Source of the DNA: an uncultured bacterium
Lineage (GTDB): Bacteria; Atribacterota; Atribacteria; Atribacterales; Caldatribacteriaceae
Reading direction: 5' to 3'
DNA length: 64,000 nucleotides
NCBI GenBank assembly: GCA_937922705.1
Contig: CALAIW010000005.1
Coordinates: 39,727-103,726 of the forward strand
The position numbers and the translations under genes were made by a program. The notes beneath the pieces are model-generated. The model was not told the DNA's origin, made no database searches, and worked only from the letters and a program-made list of their open reading frames with translations. Positions 45,704 through 54,957 of this stretch are shown piece by piece. How positions within the stretch are numbered: position 1 is the stretch's first letter; each line of letters starts with the position of its first letter.

Positions 45704-46906
45704 ATGACCCTAGTGTACCAGCGGCGAGTACGAGAGGAAAATCTCAGAAAGGTCCTCCGGTTCATCCACCGGGTAGGAAATACCAGCCGCCCAGCCATTG
45801 CTCGAGAATTCCATCTCAGCCCTGCTACAGTGACAAGCCTTATTGCCGAGCTCGAAAAACAAGGACTTGTGCGGGAAAACGGGTTTGGTGAATCCGCCGG
45901 GGGACGGAAACCCGTTATTCTTGAATTCAACGCTGAATGGGCCTGGGTGGTCGCGGCAAAAATCGGGGTCAAAAGAGTCCGTGTGGGTCTGGCAAACCTC
46001 AAGGGTGAACTGAAAAGCAAGGTCGTTGAACCCCTTGCCTCACCGCATTTTCAGGATGTAGTTGCACAAATCTTGCGCATGGTCAAGACACTTCTTGAAA
46101 CGACACCCCATCCGCGTATCCTAGGCATGGGAGTGTGCTGCCCAGGGGTGATTGACCAAAAGACGGGAGAAGTGCAAAAGGCGGTCAATCTTGGATGGTA
46201 TGATGTCCCTCTGCAAAGGCTTCTCTCTGAGCATTTCGACTGGCCGGTCTTTGTGGAAGACGGAGCTGACGCCGGGGCCCTGGGAGAAAAATGGTTTGGG
46301 AATGGAAGGGGTGTGAAAAATCTCATTTACGTTGTCCTGGGAAATGGCATTGGCTCTGGGATTATTCTCAACGGCGAGCTCTATACAGGACACCAGCACG
46401 CAGCGGGTGAATTTGGCCACACAAGCATTGACTTTTCAGGTCCCCCATGTCCCTGTGGCAATCGAGGGTGTCTTGAGCTCTACGCCTCGGCCCCAGCTAT
46501 CGTCCGAAAAGCGAAAGAAGCAATCGAAAGGGGAGAGCAAACGCTCATTCGCAATCTTGTAGAAGAACAGGGCACATTATCAGGGGAACTCATCAGTGAG
46601 GCAGCATACCTTGGAGATGCTTTAGCGCTTCGGATTCTCCGGGAAACAGGAGAACTCCTTGGCCAAGCCATAGGGAATCTGGTGAACATCTTTGACCCGG
46701 AAATGGTCATCATTGGAGGCGGCCTCTCATTAGCCCATCCCGTATTTTTTGAAACCATTGCACAAACCGTCATACACCAGTCTCTTTTCCTCCGTCGGAA
46801 ACCCGTTGAAGTCCGAAAGGCATTTTTTGGAGGAGATTCAGAACTCGTTGGAGCAGCTGCTCTCACTGTAGAGCGAGTCTTTGGAGAGCAAGCCCTGGTT
46901 TTATGA
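45704..46906 (+). CDS. ROK-family transcriptional regulator (NagC/XylR type)
   Basis: N-terminal winged HTH (VGNTSRPAIAREFHLSPATVTSLIAELEKQGLV); ROK cysteine cluster CPCGNRGCLELYAS. Confidence 0.92.
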   Translation: MTLVYQRRVREENLRKVLRFIHRVGNTSRPAIAREFHLSPATVTSLIAELEKQGLVRENGFGESAGGRKPVILEFNAEWAWVVAAKIGVKRVRVGLANLKGELKSKVVEPLASPHFQDVVAQILRMVKTLLETTPHPRILGMGVCCPGVIDQKTGEVQKAVNLGWYDVPLQRLLSEHFDWPVFVEDGADAGALGEKWFGNGRGVKNLIYVVLGNGIGSGIILNGELYTGHQHAAGEFGHTSIDFSGPPCPCGNRGCLELYASAPAIVRKAKEAIERGEQTLIRNLVEEQGTLSGELISEAAYLGDALALRILRETGELLGQAIGNLVNIFDPEMVIIGGGLSLAHPVFFETIAQTVIHQSLFLRRKPVEVRKAFFGGDSELVGAAALTVERVFGEQALVL

Positions 46907-46918
46907 AGGAGGGGAACC

Positions 46919-47782
46919 ATGAAAAAAGGTATCAATCAGTGGGCATTTCCTGCCGGTACAACCTTTCGGGACATTTTTGCGCTGGCCAAAAAGTATGGCT
47001 TTCAGGGTCTTGAGCTCTGCCCCGATGAAGAGGGCCTTTTTCCCTTAAGACCGCAAAAAGAGGTTGTACAGGAACTTCGCTCTCTTTCTCAGGATACGGG
47101 TATCACCATACGGAGCCTTGCCACCGGCCTTTTTTGGAAGTACAACCTTGCTTCCCCTGACCTCTCCCGGCGAGAGAAAGCAAAAGACGTTACCAAGGCG
47201 CTGGTTGATTTGGCTTACGAACTCTCGGTACCTTCAGTTCTTATCATCCCAGGATACGTTCACGTTCCCTGGGACCCGTCCTCAGAGCTTGTACCCTATG
47301 GAGATGTTCTTGAGCGGGCAAAAGAAAGCCTCGAGGAAGTCCTCCCTTACGCTCAAAGTGCAGGAGTGACTCTTGCCCTTGAGAACGTCTGGAACGAGTG
47401 TTTTCTCTCCCCCCTTGAGTTTGCCTCTTTTATCGATTCTTTTGAAAGTCCCTTTGTTCGAGCCCACTTCGATACAGGGAACGTAGTCCTTTTTGGATAC
47501 CCAGAACACTGGGTCGCAACCCTTGGAAAGCGCATCGCCACCGTCCACGTGAAGGACTTCAAGAAAGCTGTAGGAACCCTTGCAGGATTCTGCCTCCCCC
47601 TGGAGGGAGACGTTCACTGGCCTGAAGTGATGCAGGCTTTGCACAACATTCCTTACAATGACTATCTCATCGCCGAATTCATCCCTCCATACCGCTACAG
47701 CACTGAGGCCCTTCTTGCTAACCTCTCCTGTAACTTGGACATCCTCATAGGGCTTGCCCGAGGAGGTGATGCGAAAGGGTAA
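46919..47782 (+). CDS. Sugar phosphate isomerase/epimerase (xylose isomerase-like TIM barrel)
   Basis: TIM-barrel pattern: LALENVWNECFLSP, VRAHFDTGNVVLFG, IATVHVKDFK; ends EFIPPY. Confidence 0.85.
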   Translation: MKKGINQWAFPAGTTFRDIFALAKKYGFQGLELCPDEEGLFPLRPQKEVVQELRSLSQDTGITIRSLATGLFWKYNLASPDLSRREKAKDVTKALVDLAYELSVPSVLIIPGYVHVPWDPSSELVPYGDVLERAKESLEEVLPYAQSAGVTLALENVWNECFLSPLEFASFIDSFESPFVRAHFDTGNVVLFGYPEHWVATLGKRIATVHVKDFKKAVGTLAGFCLPLEGDVHWPEVMQALHNIPYNDYLIAEFIPPYRYSTEALLANLSCNLDILIGLARGGDAKG

Positions 47783-47845
47783 AAAGTGGTACAGAATCCT
47801 CTTTTATTGCTCTTTTGAGAAACCTTTCACGAAGGAGGGAAGCTT

Positions 47846-49078
47846 ATGAAGCGGTGGATTGTGGGATGGAGTGTGCTCTTGGCGGTGGTTTTTGTCCTCT
47901 CCTTTGGGGCCTTTGCCCAAAAGAAAGTGAGCATCCTCTGGATGGAGTACGATGGTCTCACCCCTGATTACGCCCTAAACCTTGAGAAAGCCTTTGAAGA
48001 AGCCCATCCTGGTGTGGACCTTGAAATTATTTCTACCCCATGGGACCTAGGGCATGACCGGCTCATATCTCTTGTAGCTGGAGGAAGACCACCAGACCTT
48101 GCGGTTATTGGAACTCGGTGGCTCCTTGAGCTTCTCGATATGGGTGTTGTGGAACCAATCGAAAAGTGGGTGAGCAAAGAACTTCTGGATAACATCGACC
48201 CAGCTCTGATGGAGGGAAAAATCAAGGGAGTTCTTTATGGGCTTCCAGTTGCCGCTGGAACCCGCCTCATGTACTACCGCTCAGACATCATCGACAAGGC
48301 CCCTGAGACCTTTGAAGAGATGCTCGAAATTGCAAAGAAAATCCACAAACCTGAAGAGAAATTCTACGCTGTAGGAATGAGTGGGAAAAAGTACGTCGAA
48401 CTCACCGAGTACGCTTACTACCTTTTTGGGAACGGTGGATACTTCTTTGAGATTCTTCCCGATGGGAGCTACGGCAAATGCACCGTGAACGACGAGGCAG
48501 GAGTAGGAGCCTTGGCCTTCATGAACGACCTGGTGAACAAGTACAAAGTCACTCAGCCGGGAGTTACCGCTTATCGGAGAGACGAACTCCAAGACCTCTT
48601 TATCGCTGGAAACCTTGGTATCTTCCTCAGTGGAGGATTCACTGCAGCCCTTCTTGAACAGCGGGGTGTGACCTTTAAGTGGGACGTTGCTCCAATGCCA
48701 CATTTTGAGGGGAAACCTCAAAGTACCATCATCATCACCGATTCCATTGTGCTCTTCAAGGATTCCCAAGCCAAGGAAGAAGCCGGAAAGTTCCTCGATT
48801 TCTTCTACTCTGACCCCTGGAGACTGCAGTTTGATAAGCTCGTTGGTTTCCCACCGGTTACAAAGTCTCTCGCCAACGACCCCTTCTTCCAGAAACCAGT
48901 GTACCAAGTCATGATCCAGCAAATTCCAAACGCCAAGGGTTGGCCACTTATCCCCGAATGGCCAGAATGCAACGACATTATCTGGGACAATATCGTGGCC
49001 ACTTTCCTCGGTGAAAAAGACCCAAAGACCGCTATGGATGACGCTGCCCGGGAAATCGACGCTCTACGAGGAATGTAA
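47846..49078 (+). CDS. Extracellular sugar-binding protein (CUT1 ABC transporter)
   Basis: Signal peptide ending AFAQ; family-1 solute-binding pattern. Confidence 0.93.
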   Translation: MKRWIVGWSVLLAVVFVLSFGAFAQKKVSILWMEYDGLTPDYALNLEKAFEEAHPGVDLEIISTPWDLGHDRLISLVAGGRPPDLAVIGTRWLLELLDMGVVEPIEKWVSKELLDNIDPALMEGKIKGVLYGLPVAAGTRLMYYRSDIIDKAPETFEEMLEIAKKIHKPEEKFYAVGMSGKKYVELTEYAYYLFGNGGYFFEILPDGSYGKCTVNDEAGVGALAFMNDLVNKYKVTQPGVTAYRRDELQDLFIAGNLGIFLSGGFTAALLEQRGVTFKWDVAPMPHFEGKPQSTIIITDSIVLFKDSQAKEEAGKFLDFFYSDPWRLQFDKLVGFPPVTKSLANDPFFQKPVYQVMIQQIPNAKGWPLIPEWPECNDIIWDNIVATFLGEKDPKTAMDDAAREIDALRGM

Positions 49079-49087
49079 AAGATAAGA

Positions 49088-49118
49088 AAAAGGGAGGGGA
49101 TTTCACCCCCTCCCTTTT
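49088..49118 (+). other. Intra-operon hairpin AAAAGGGAGGGG-N7-CCCCTCCCTTTT between binding protein and permease
   Basis: Perfect 12-bp stem ending in TTTT, in the 51-nt gap between the genes. Confidence 0.75.
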
Positions 49119-49129
49119 GAAGGGAGAAG

Positions 49130-50029
49130 GTGAGCTTGCGAAAGGGGAAATTTTGGAAAACAGAGTCTGCTCTTGCCTTTTTCTTTCTCCTTCCTGCCTG
49201 TGCTTTTCTCCTTCTTTTTATGTTTTACCCCATCGCCTACGTCATCCTTATGTCTTTTTTTCGGGTAAACAAACTTGGAGACCTGGTGAACTTTTCTGGT
49301 CTTGCCAACTTTCGCTTCATGTTTGACCGTCCCGAATTCTGGCAGATTATCGTTCGGTCCTGTGTGTGGACTGCCTCGGCTGTAGCGGTGAAAACCGGAA
49401 TCGGCCTTGTTATCGCTCTCTTGCTCAACGTGGATTTTCGAGGACGAAAAATTGCTCGAGGCCTTGTGATTATCCCCTGGGCAAGTTCCGTGCCAATAAG
49501 CGCGATGATTTGGCAGTGGACGTACAATAACGACTTTGGGCTTTTGAACCACACTTTACGGACTCTGCGAATCTTCGGAGAACCCCCCATATGGCTTGCC
49601 GAACCCCGCTCAGCGTTCCTCGCTAACCTCTGGGTAGATATATGGTGCGGCATCCCCTTCATGGCTTTGGTCTTTCTTGCTGGACTCCAGGCTATCCCTC
49701 AGGAGCTCTATGAGGCTGCCGAAGTCGACGGAGCAACGCCCTTTGCCAAATTTCGTTTCGTCACTTTGCCTCTTTTGAGCAATGTCCTCACCGTAGCAAC
49801 CCTCCTCTCTATTCTCTGGACCTTTAACGACTTCAACGTTATCTACGTCCTTACCGGAGGTGGCCCTGGAACATCAACCGATATCCTCATCACCTACATC
49901 TACAAGTATGCTTTTCAATACCTTCGCTTCGGTCCAGCCGCTGCTATGGCCGTGATTACCTTTGCCATTCTTCTTACTGTGAGCATCCTCTATGCCCGAA
50001 GCTACTTTAAGGGAGGGACGGTGTACTAA
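49130..50029 (+). CDS. Sugar ABC transporter permease (CUT1, MalF-like)
   Basis: EAA loop ELYEAAEVDGATPFAKFRFVTLPLL; six TM. Confidence 0.93.
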   Translation: MSLRKGKFWKTESALAFFFLLPACAFLLLFMFYPIAYVILMSFFRVNKLGDLVNFSGLANFRFMFDRPEFWQIIVRSCVWTASAVAVKTGIGLVIALLLNVDFRGRKIARGLVIIPWASSVPISAMIWQWTYNNDFGLLNHTLRTLRIFGEPPIWLAEPRSAFLANLWVDIWCGIPFMALVFLAGLQAIPQELYEAAEVDGATPFAKFRFVTLPLLSNVLTVATLLSILWTFNDFNVIYVLTGGGPGTSTDILITYIYKYAFQYLRFGPAAAMAVITFAILLTVSILYARSYFKGGTVY

Positions 50030-50854
50030 ATGCGCAATCGCAACTTCTACCTCGTGTATCCACTCATTGTTTTCATTCTTCTCGTGCTTCTTTTCCCTTT
50101 CTTTGTCATGGTTTCAACTGCGCTGAAACCCCTAGAGGAAGTCTACGCCACACCACCCCACTGGATTCCCCGCACCATCCGATGGGCAAACTTTGCCGAC
50201 ATCTGGGGAAAGTACCCTATGGGTGCGTACTTCAAAAATAGCTTTATTGTCGCCCTGGGAGCAACTCTGGTAAACATAGCCTTTTGCATTCCTGCGGCAT
50301 ACGCCGTGGCTCGGCTTCGTTTTCGCTTAAAGAGCTTCATTATGTACCTCATCCTTGTTGTCCAGATGTTTTCTCCCATCATTGTGGTCATATCTCTTTT
50401 TAAAATCGTCGCCCGCCTTGGGCTTTTGAACACTCTTCTTTCCCTTATTCTTACCAATAGCGTCTTCACTCTCACCTTCTCCATCTGGCTCCTTGGTGGG
50501 TACTTTCGCAACGTCCCAAAAGAAATTGAGGAAGCCGCTCTCATTGATGGATGCACTCGGTTTCAGGCAATCACTCGGGTACTTCTTCCCGTGGCCATGC
50601 CTGGAGTGGTAACCACCATTATCTACACCTTTATCACCGCCTGGAACGAATTCATGTTTGCCTTAACCTTTATCCAGTCTATGGACAAGCGCCCCCTGAC
50701 CTTGGGGCTCTATAACTTCATCGGCCGCTGGACTGTCCAATGGCAGTACCTTATGGCTGCAGCGCTTTTGGCCCTTCTTCCTGTGGTCATTCTCTTCTTC
50801 TTCATCGAGCGAGAACTGGTGCACGGACTTGCCGGTGGCGCAGTAAAAGGATGA
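50030..50854 (+). CDS. Sugar ABC transporter permease (CUT1, MalG-like)
   Basis: EIEEAALIDGCTRFQAITRVLLPVAMPGV EAA loop. Confidence 0.93.
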   Translation: MRNRNFYLVYPLIVFILLVLLFPFFVMVSTALKPLEEVYATPPHWIPRTIRWANFADIWGKYPMGAYFKNSFIVALGATLVNIAFCIPAAYAVARLRFRLKSFIMYLILVVQMFSPIIVVISLFKIVARLGLLNTLLSLILTNSVFTLTFSIWLLGGYFRNVPKEIEEAALIDGCTRFQAITRVLLPVAMPGVVTTIIYTFITAWNEFMFALTFIQSMDKRPLTLGLYNFIGRWTVQWQYLMAAALLALLPVVILFFFIERELVHGLAGGAVKG

Positions 50855-50869
50855 AAAGGAGGGAGGTCT

Positions 50870-51787
50870 ATGAGTTTCACCTATGCTCTTGCCAAGTTCA
50901 TTCCCTTTCAGGATAGGGAAGCGTGTGAAAGGGTGCGGAAAATTACCAAAGAAGAAATCACCAAGCACCCGAACCCTGACTTTCACATTCGTGTTATCGA
51001 AGAAAAGAGCGAATTTTACCTGCAGTTTGCCCTTGACCTGGTCGGGCGGATTGTTGAAGCCCGAGAAAAAGGCAAAAAGCTTGTTCTCATCCTCCCCGTA
51101 GGCCCTGTACCTCAGTACCCCATCGCCGCAGAAATCATTAATACACTCCGCATCCCTATGGACCACGTGTACACCTTCAATATGGACGAGTACGCTGATG
51201 AAGAGGGGAACACTGCCCCCTTCGACTGGCCAGGGTCGTTCCAGCGGGCCATGTGGGAGAACTTTTTCGGAAGGATTGACGAAAAACTCCGTCCACCAGA
51301 AAAGAACATCCATTTCCCCACCACCAAAAACCTCTCCGACTATGGGAAAATGATTGAGGATTTAGGCGGAGCCGACTGCTGCTACGGTGGTGTGGGCTGG
51401 TGTGGACACATCGCTTTTTGGGAAGCCCACCTGGGCTTTGAGTTTGGAGATGACCTTGAGGCGTTCAAGCAAGCAGGACCACGGATTGTTGAGCTCCACC
51501 CCATGACTATTATGCAGAATGCTCTCCATTCTTTCAGTGGCGACTGGTCTCTTGTTCCCCCCAAAGCTGCCACCATTGGCCCAGCACAGATTGTGGGTGC
51601 CAAATGGCGAAGCTTTTGGCTTGATGGGTACATTGGGGGTGGGGTGAGCTGGCAACGGTTCATCGCCCGCCTTGCTGCCCATGGACCAGTTACTCCCCTT
51701 GTTCCGGCATCCATTCTCCAGACGCTTCCTGGAGACTATACGCTCCTTGGAGGTGTGGCGGAGAACGTGGAAATCCACATGGCTTAA
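50870..51787 (+). CDS. Glucosamine-6-phosphate isomerase/deaminase (NagB)-family protein with altered active site
   Basis: FNMDEY and GVGWCGHIAFWEA versus NagB GxGxDGHIAFNEP. Confidence 0.8.
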   Translation: MSFTYALAKFIPFQDREACERVRKITKEEITKHPNPDFHIRVIEEKSEFYLQFALDLVGRIVEAREKGKKLVLILPVGPVPQYPIAAEIINTLRIPMDHVYTFNMDEYADEEGNTAPFDWPGSFQRAMWENFFGRIDEKLRPPEKNIHFPTTKNLSDYGKMIEDLGGADCCYGGVGWCGHIAFWEAHLGFEFGDDLEAFKQAGPRIVELHPMTIMQNALHSFSGDWSLVPPKAATIGPAQIVGAKWRSFWLDGYIGGGVSWQRFIARLAAHGPVTPLVPASILQTLPGDYTLLGGVAENVEIHMA

Positions 51788-51798
51788 GGAGGGAGAAC

Positions 51799-53073
51799 AT
51801 GACCGACCTTGCAATTTTTGGGGGTAAACCCCTCAACAGTGAACCTTTCCCCATGTGGCCTTCGTTCTCAGAGAAAACCAAAAAAGAGGCTCTGAAACCT
51901 CTGGAAACAGGACTGGTGAACTACTGGACAGGAACAAAAGGTGTGGAATTTGAAGAGAAATGGGCCGCATACTGCGGATGCAAGTTTGGCGTTTCCACCA
52001 CCAATGGTACCTCTGCTCTCCACACTGCCTTAGCCGCCTGCGAAATCGGCCCAGGAGACGAGGTCATCGTCCCTTCGTATTCCTTCATTGCCTCAGCATT
52101 TTGCGTTCTCCAGGCAGGAGCTATTCCTGTTTTTGCTGATGTCCGAAAGGAAACCCACACCCTCGACCCCAAGGACGTGGAGCGGAAAATCACCCCTCGA
52201 ACCAGGGCTATCCTCCCAGTACACCTTTACGGCATTCCCTGCGATATGGACGAAATCATGGCTCTTGCTCAAGCCCATGGCCTTTATGTCATCGAGGACT
52301 GCGCCCAGGCTCACGGGAGTGAGTACAAAGGGAAAAAGGTAGGGAGCATTGGCCATGCAGGGGCCTTTAGCTTCTGCCAGTCGAAGCACTTCACCACTGG
52401 TGGTGAAGGAGGATGCGTGGTGACAAACGATGAAGACATCTTCTGGCGAGCGAAGTCTTTCAGAGACCATGGGTTTAACGTCAAAGAAAGGCTTAGGCTC
52501 CTTGAACTCGAGCGCAAACTCTTCTACATTCACGAACGGGTGGGCTTTAATTACCGGATGACAGAAATTCAGTCAATCATTGGCCTTTGCGAACTCGAGC
52601 GCTTTGAAAGCTGGAACAAACCCCGTCGGGTGGCGATAGGTGAGAAATTCCTCTCCTACTTTGAAGGGCACGAGGCGGTTCTCTACCTTCCTCCACATAA
52701 AAAAGAGGGCAAATACATCTCTTTCTGGCTTTTCCCTATTGTTCTTGATACTGAGCGCATCAAGTGTTCAATTAAAGAGTTCTGGCAGGCCATTGAGGCA
52801 GAAGGTGTACCTGTCGCTCCTGTCCTCTGGCCCCAAATGTATCGGGAAGAGGCATTCCTCAAGCACAATGGATTCGGGCGGGTAAAATTTCCTTTCCGCT
52901 CCAAGGAGTACACCAATCCTTCAAGTGTTGAGTACGATAAGGTCCACTGTGAAAACGCCGCTTGGCTTGAAGAGCGAACGTTTTGCTTCCCATGCCATCC
53001 AGTGTATGAGGATCGCCACGTGGAGCTTATGATTGCTGCTTTTGAAAAGGTGTACCAGCACTTCAAGCGATAG
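51799..53073 (+). CDS. DegT/DnrJ/EryC1/StrS-family PLP aminotransferase
   Basis: TTNGTSALHTALAACEIGPGDEVIVPSYSFIASA; VIEDCAQAHGSEYKGKKVG; FSFCQSKHFTTGGEGG Schiff-base lysine. Confidence 0.94.
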   Translation: MTDLAIFGGKPLNSEPFPMWPSFSEKTKKEALKPLETGLVNYWTGTKGVEFEEKWAAYCGCKFGVSTTNGTSALHTALAACEIGPGDEVIVPSYSFIASAFCVLQAGAIPVFADVRKETHTLDPKDVERKITPRTRAILPVHLYGIPCDMDEIMALAQAHGLYVIEDCAQAHGSEYKGKKVGSIGHAGAFSFCQSKHFTTGGEGGCVVTNDEDIFWRAKSFRDHGFNVKERLRLLELERKLFYIHERVGFNYRMTEIQSIIGLCELERFESWNKPRRVAIGEKFLSYFEGHEAVLYLPPHKKEGKYISFWLFPIVLDTERIKCSIKEFWQAIEAEGVPVAPVLWPQMYREEAFLKHNGFGRVKFPFRSKEYTNPSSVEYDKVHCENAAWLEERTFCFPCHPVYEDRHVELMIAAFEKVYQHFKR

Positions 53074-53082
53074 GAGGACATC

Positions 53083-54120
53083 ATGAAAGTCCGCTGGGGA
53101 ATCATTGGTGCTTGCGGTATCGCAAAAAGGCGAACCATTCCAGAGGTCCTTCGCTTTGCCGAGAAAAGCGAAATCGTTGCCCTTATGGATGTTGACCTTC
53201 AAGCTCTGAAAGCTACAGCGCAAGAGTTTGGTATCCCCCGGGCGCATTCCACCGTTTCAGAACTCCTCAAAGAAGATATCGATGCTGTGTACATCGCCTC
53301 ACCCGTAGCCTTCCACTACTCCCAGACAAAAGAAGCCTTTGCGGCAGGGAAACACGTCCTCTGTGAAAAACCCCTTGCTCTCCGGGTAGAGGAGGGAGAA
53401 GAGCTTTTGGAACTCGCAGAAAAACACAACCTAAAGTTTGGTGTGGCCTTCATGATGCGATACAACGTATACCACCAGAAAATTCGGGAATTTGTCACCG
53501 AGGGGAAAATTGGCCAGCCTGTTTTTGCCCGAGCACAGCTCACCTGTTTCTACCCTGAGATTCCCGGAGCCTGGCGGCAGAAAAAAGCCACCGGAGGTGG
53601 TGGTGCGCTCACTGACATGGGGTGCCACTGCATAGACCTCCTTGAGTGGTTTTTTGGAGAAATTGCCGAAGTCTTTGGATTCCTTGACACCATAACCCAC
53701 AAGTACGAAGTCGAAGACACAAGTACAGTCCTTCTTAAGTTCAAAAACCAGGCACATGGTTTTGTGGACAACTTCTTCAATCTCCCTGACGCAACGGCAC
53801 GGAACATCCTTGAAATCTACGGCACAAAAGGTGCCATCTTTGCCCAGCACACCATCGGCCAGGACCCGGGAGGAGAAGTATGGTACTGCTTCTCTGAAGC
53901 ACCACAAGGATACGATGCGCTCCAGAGGCGAACACCCACCTCATGGCAAAAACTTGAGCTTACCCCAAAGGCACTCTATGCTCAAGAAGTGGACGCCATG
54001 AGCGAGTGGATTCTTGGAGGACCAAAGCCCCATATAGCCGCAGAAATAGGCCTGAGGAACATGAGGGTTCTCTCGGCAATCTACCGCTCGGCAGAGGAGA
54101 GAAAAGCAGTAGCGGTATAA
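53083..54120 (+). CDS. Gfo/Idh/MocA-family oxidoreductase
   Basis: WGIIGACGIAKRRTIPEV; HVLCEKPLAL; GGGALTDMGCHCIDLLEWFFGE. Confidence 0.94.
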   Translation: MKVRWGIIGACGIAKRRTIPEVLRFAEKSEIVALMDVDLQALKATAQEFGIPRAHSTVSELLKEDIDAVYIASPVAFHYSQTKEAFAAGKHVLCEKPLALRVEEGEELLELAEKHNLKFGVAFMMRYNVYHQKIREFVTEGKIGQPVFARAQLTCFYPEIPGAWRQKKATGGGGALTDMGCHCIDLLEWFFGEIAEVFGFLDTITHKYEVEDTSTVLLKFKNQAHGFVDNFFNLPDATARNILEIYGTKGAIFAQHTIGQDPGGEVWYCFSEAPQGYDALQRRTPTSWQKLELTPKALYAQEVDAMSEWILGGPKPHIAAEIGLRNMRVLSAIYRSAEERKAVAV

Positions 54121-54209
54121 GGAAATTTCCCAAGGCGTGTCCTTGGCAGCAACCCCAAAAGGCATCCCTCAAAAGGGTCTGTAGTACAATACCCAGGGAG
54201 AGTGGTTTT

Positions 54210-54563
54210 ATGGGATACCTCATGACTTCTAAAGAAGAGCGGAAAAAGCGCCTTGAGGAAGAATTGCAGCGGATTTTGGCCATCCTTCGTGATTGGGGAG
54301 CAGAAAGAATCATTCTCTTTGGTTCCCTTGCTTCGGGAAACGTGCACATGGGGAGTGACCTAGACCTCGTTGTGGTGGCAAGAACTTCAAAGCCTTTTCT
54401 CAAGCGACTTGAGGAAGTGTACCAGATAGTGCAACCCAGAGTGGCTGTCGATATCCTGGTCTATACCCCCGAGGAGTTTGTGATTTGGCAAGAGAGCCCT
54501 TTTGGAAAGAGAGTGATGCAAGAAGGAAAGGTGCTCTATGCCCAAGAAAAGTCCCCGCGATGA
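54210..54563 (+). CDS. Minimal nucleotidyltransferase (MNT, antitoxin-like)
   Basis: IILFGSLASGNVHMGSDLDLVVV nucleotidyltransferase signature. Confidence 0.88.
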   Translation: MGYLMTSKEERKKRLEEELQRILAILRDWGAERIILFGSLASGNVHMGSDLDLVVVARTSKPFLKRLEEVYQIVQPRVAVDILVYTPEEFVIWQESPFGKRVMQEGKVLYAQEKSPR

Positions 54564-54957
54564 AGCCAAACGATGGTTTCGCCAGGCAGAAGAAGACCTC
54601 AATGACGCTAAGTACCTTGAGGAAGGGCACCGGTTCCATTTGGCCTGCTTTATGAGCCAACAGGCGGCAGAAAAAGCAATCAAAGCATTCCTCTATGCCT
54701 GTGGGGTAGAATTCGTTTGGGGCCACTCTGTGGCAGAACTCTGCGAAGACGCACGGCATTTCGACCCCGATTTTGGCGAGATTTTACCCCTTGGTGGTTC
54801 ACTCGACAAATACTACATTCCTACCCGTTATCCCAACGGACTCCCTGGAGGAATTCCTGCAGAAGCCTATACCGAAGACGATGCCCGGATAGCACTCTCT
54901 TTAGCTTCCCAGATTCTGGAATTTGTGGCTCAAAAACTCAAGCTGAGGCAAAAGTAA
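54538..54957 (+). CDS. HEPN-domain protein
   Basis: AKRWFRQAEEDLNDAKYLEEGHRFHLACFMSQQAAEKAIKAFLYACG...YYIPTRYPNGLP; overlaps MNT by 26 nt. Confidence 0.9.
   Translation: MPKKSPRDEAKRWFRQAEEDLNDAKYLEEGHRFHLACFMSQQAAEKAIKAFLYACGVEFVWGHSVAELCEDARHFDPDFGEILPLGGSLDKYYIPTRYPNGLPGGIPAEAYTEDDARIALSLASQILEFVAQKLKLRQK

Noticed and set aside
54121-54209. Inverted repeat CCAAGG-cgtgt-CCTTGG as a terminator after the oxidoreductase gene
   Set aside because: Only a 6-bp stem and no U-tract; too weak to call
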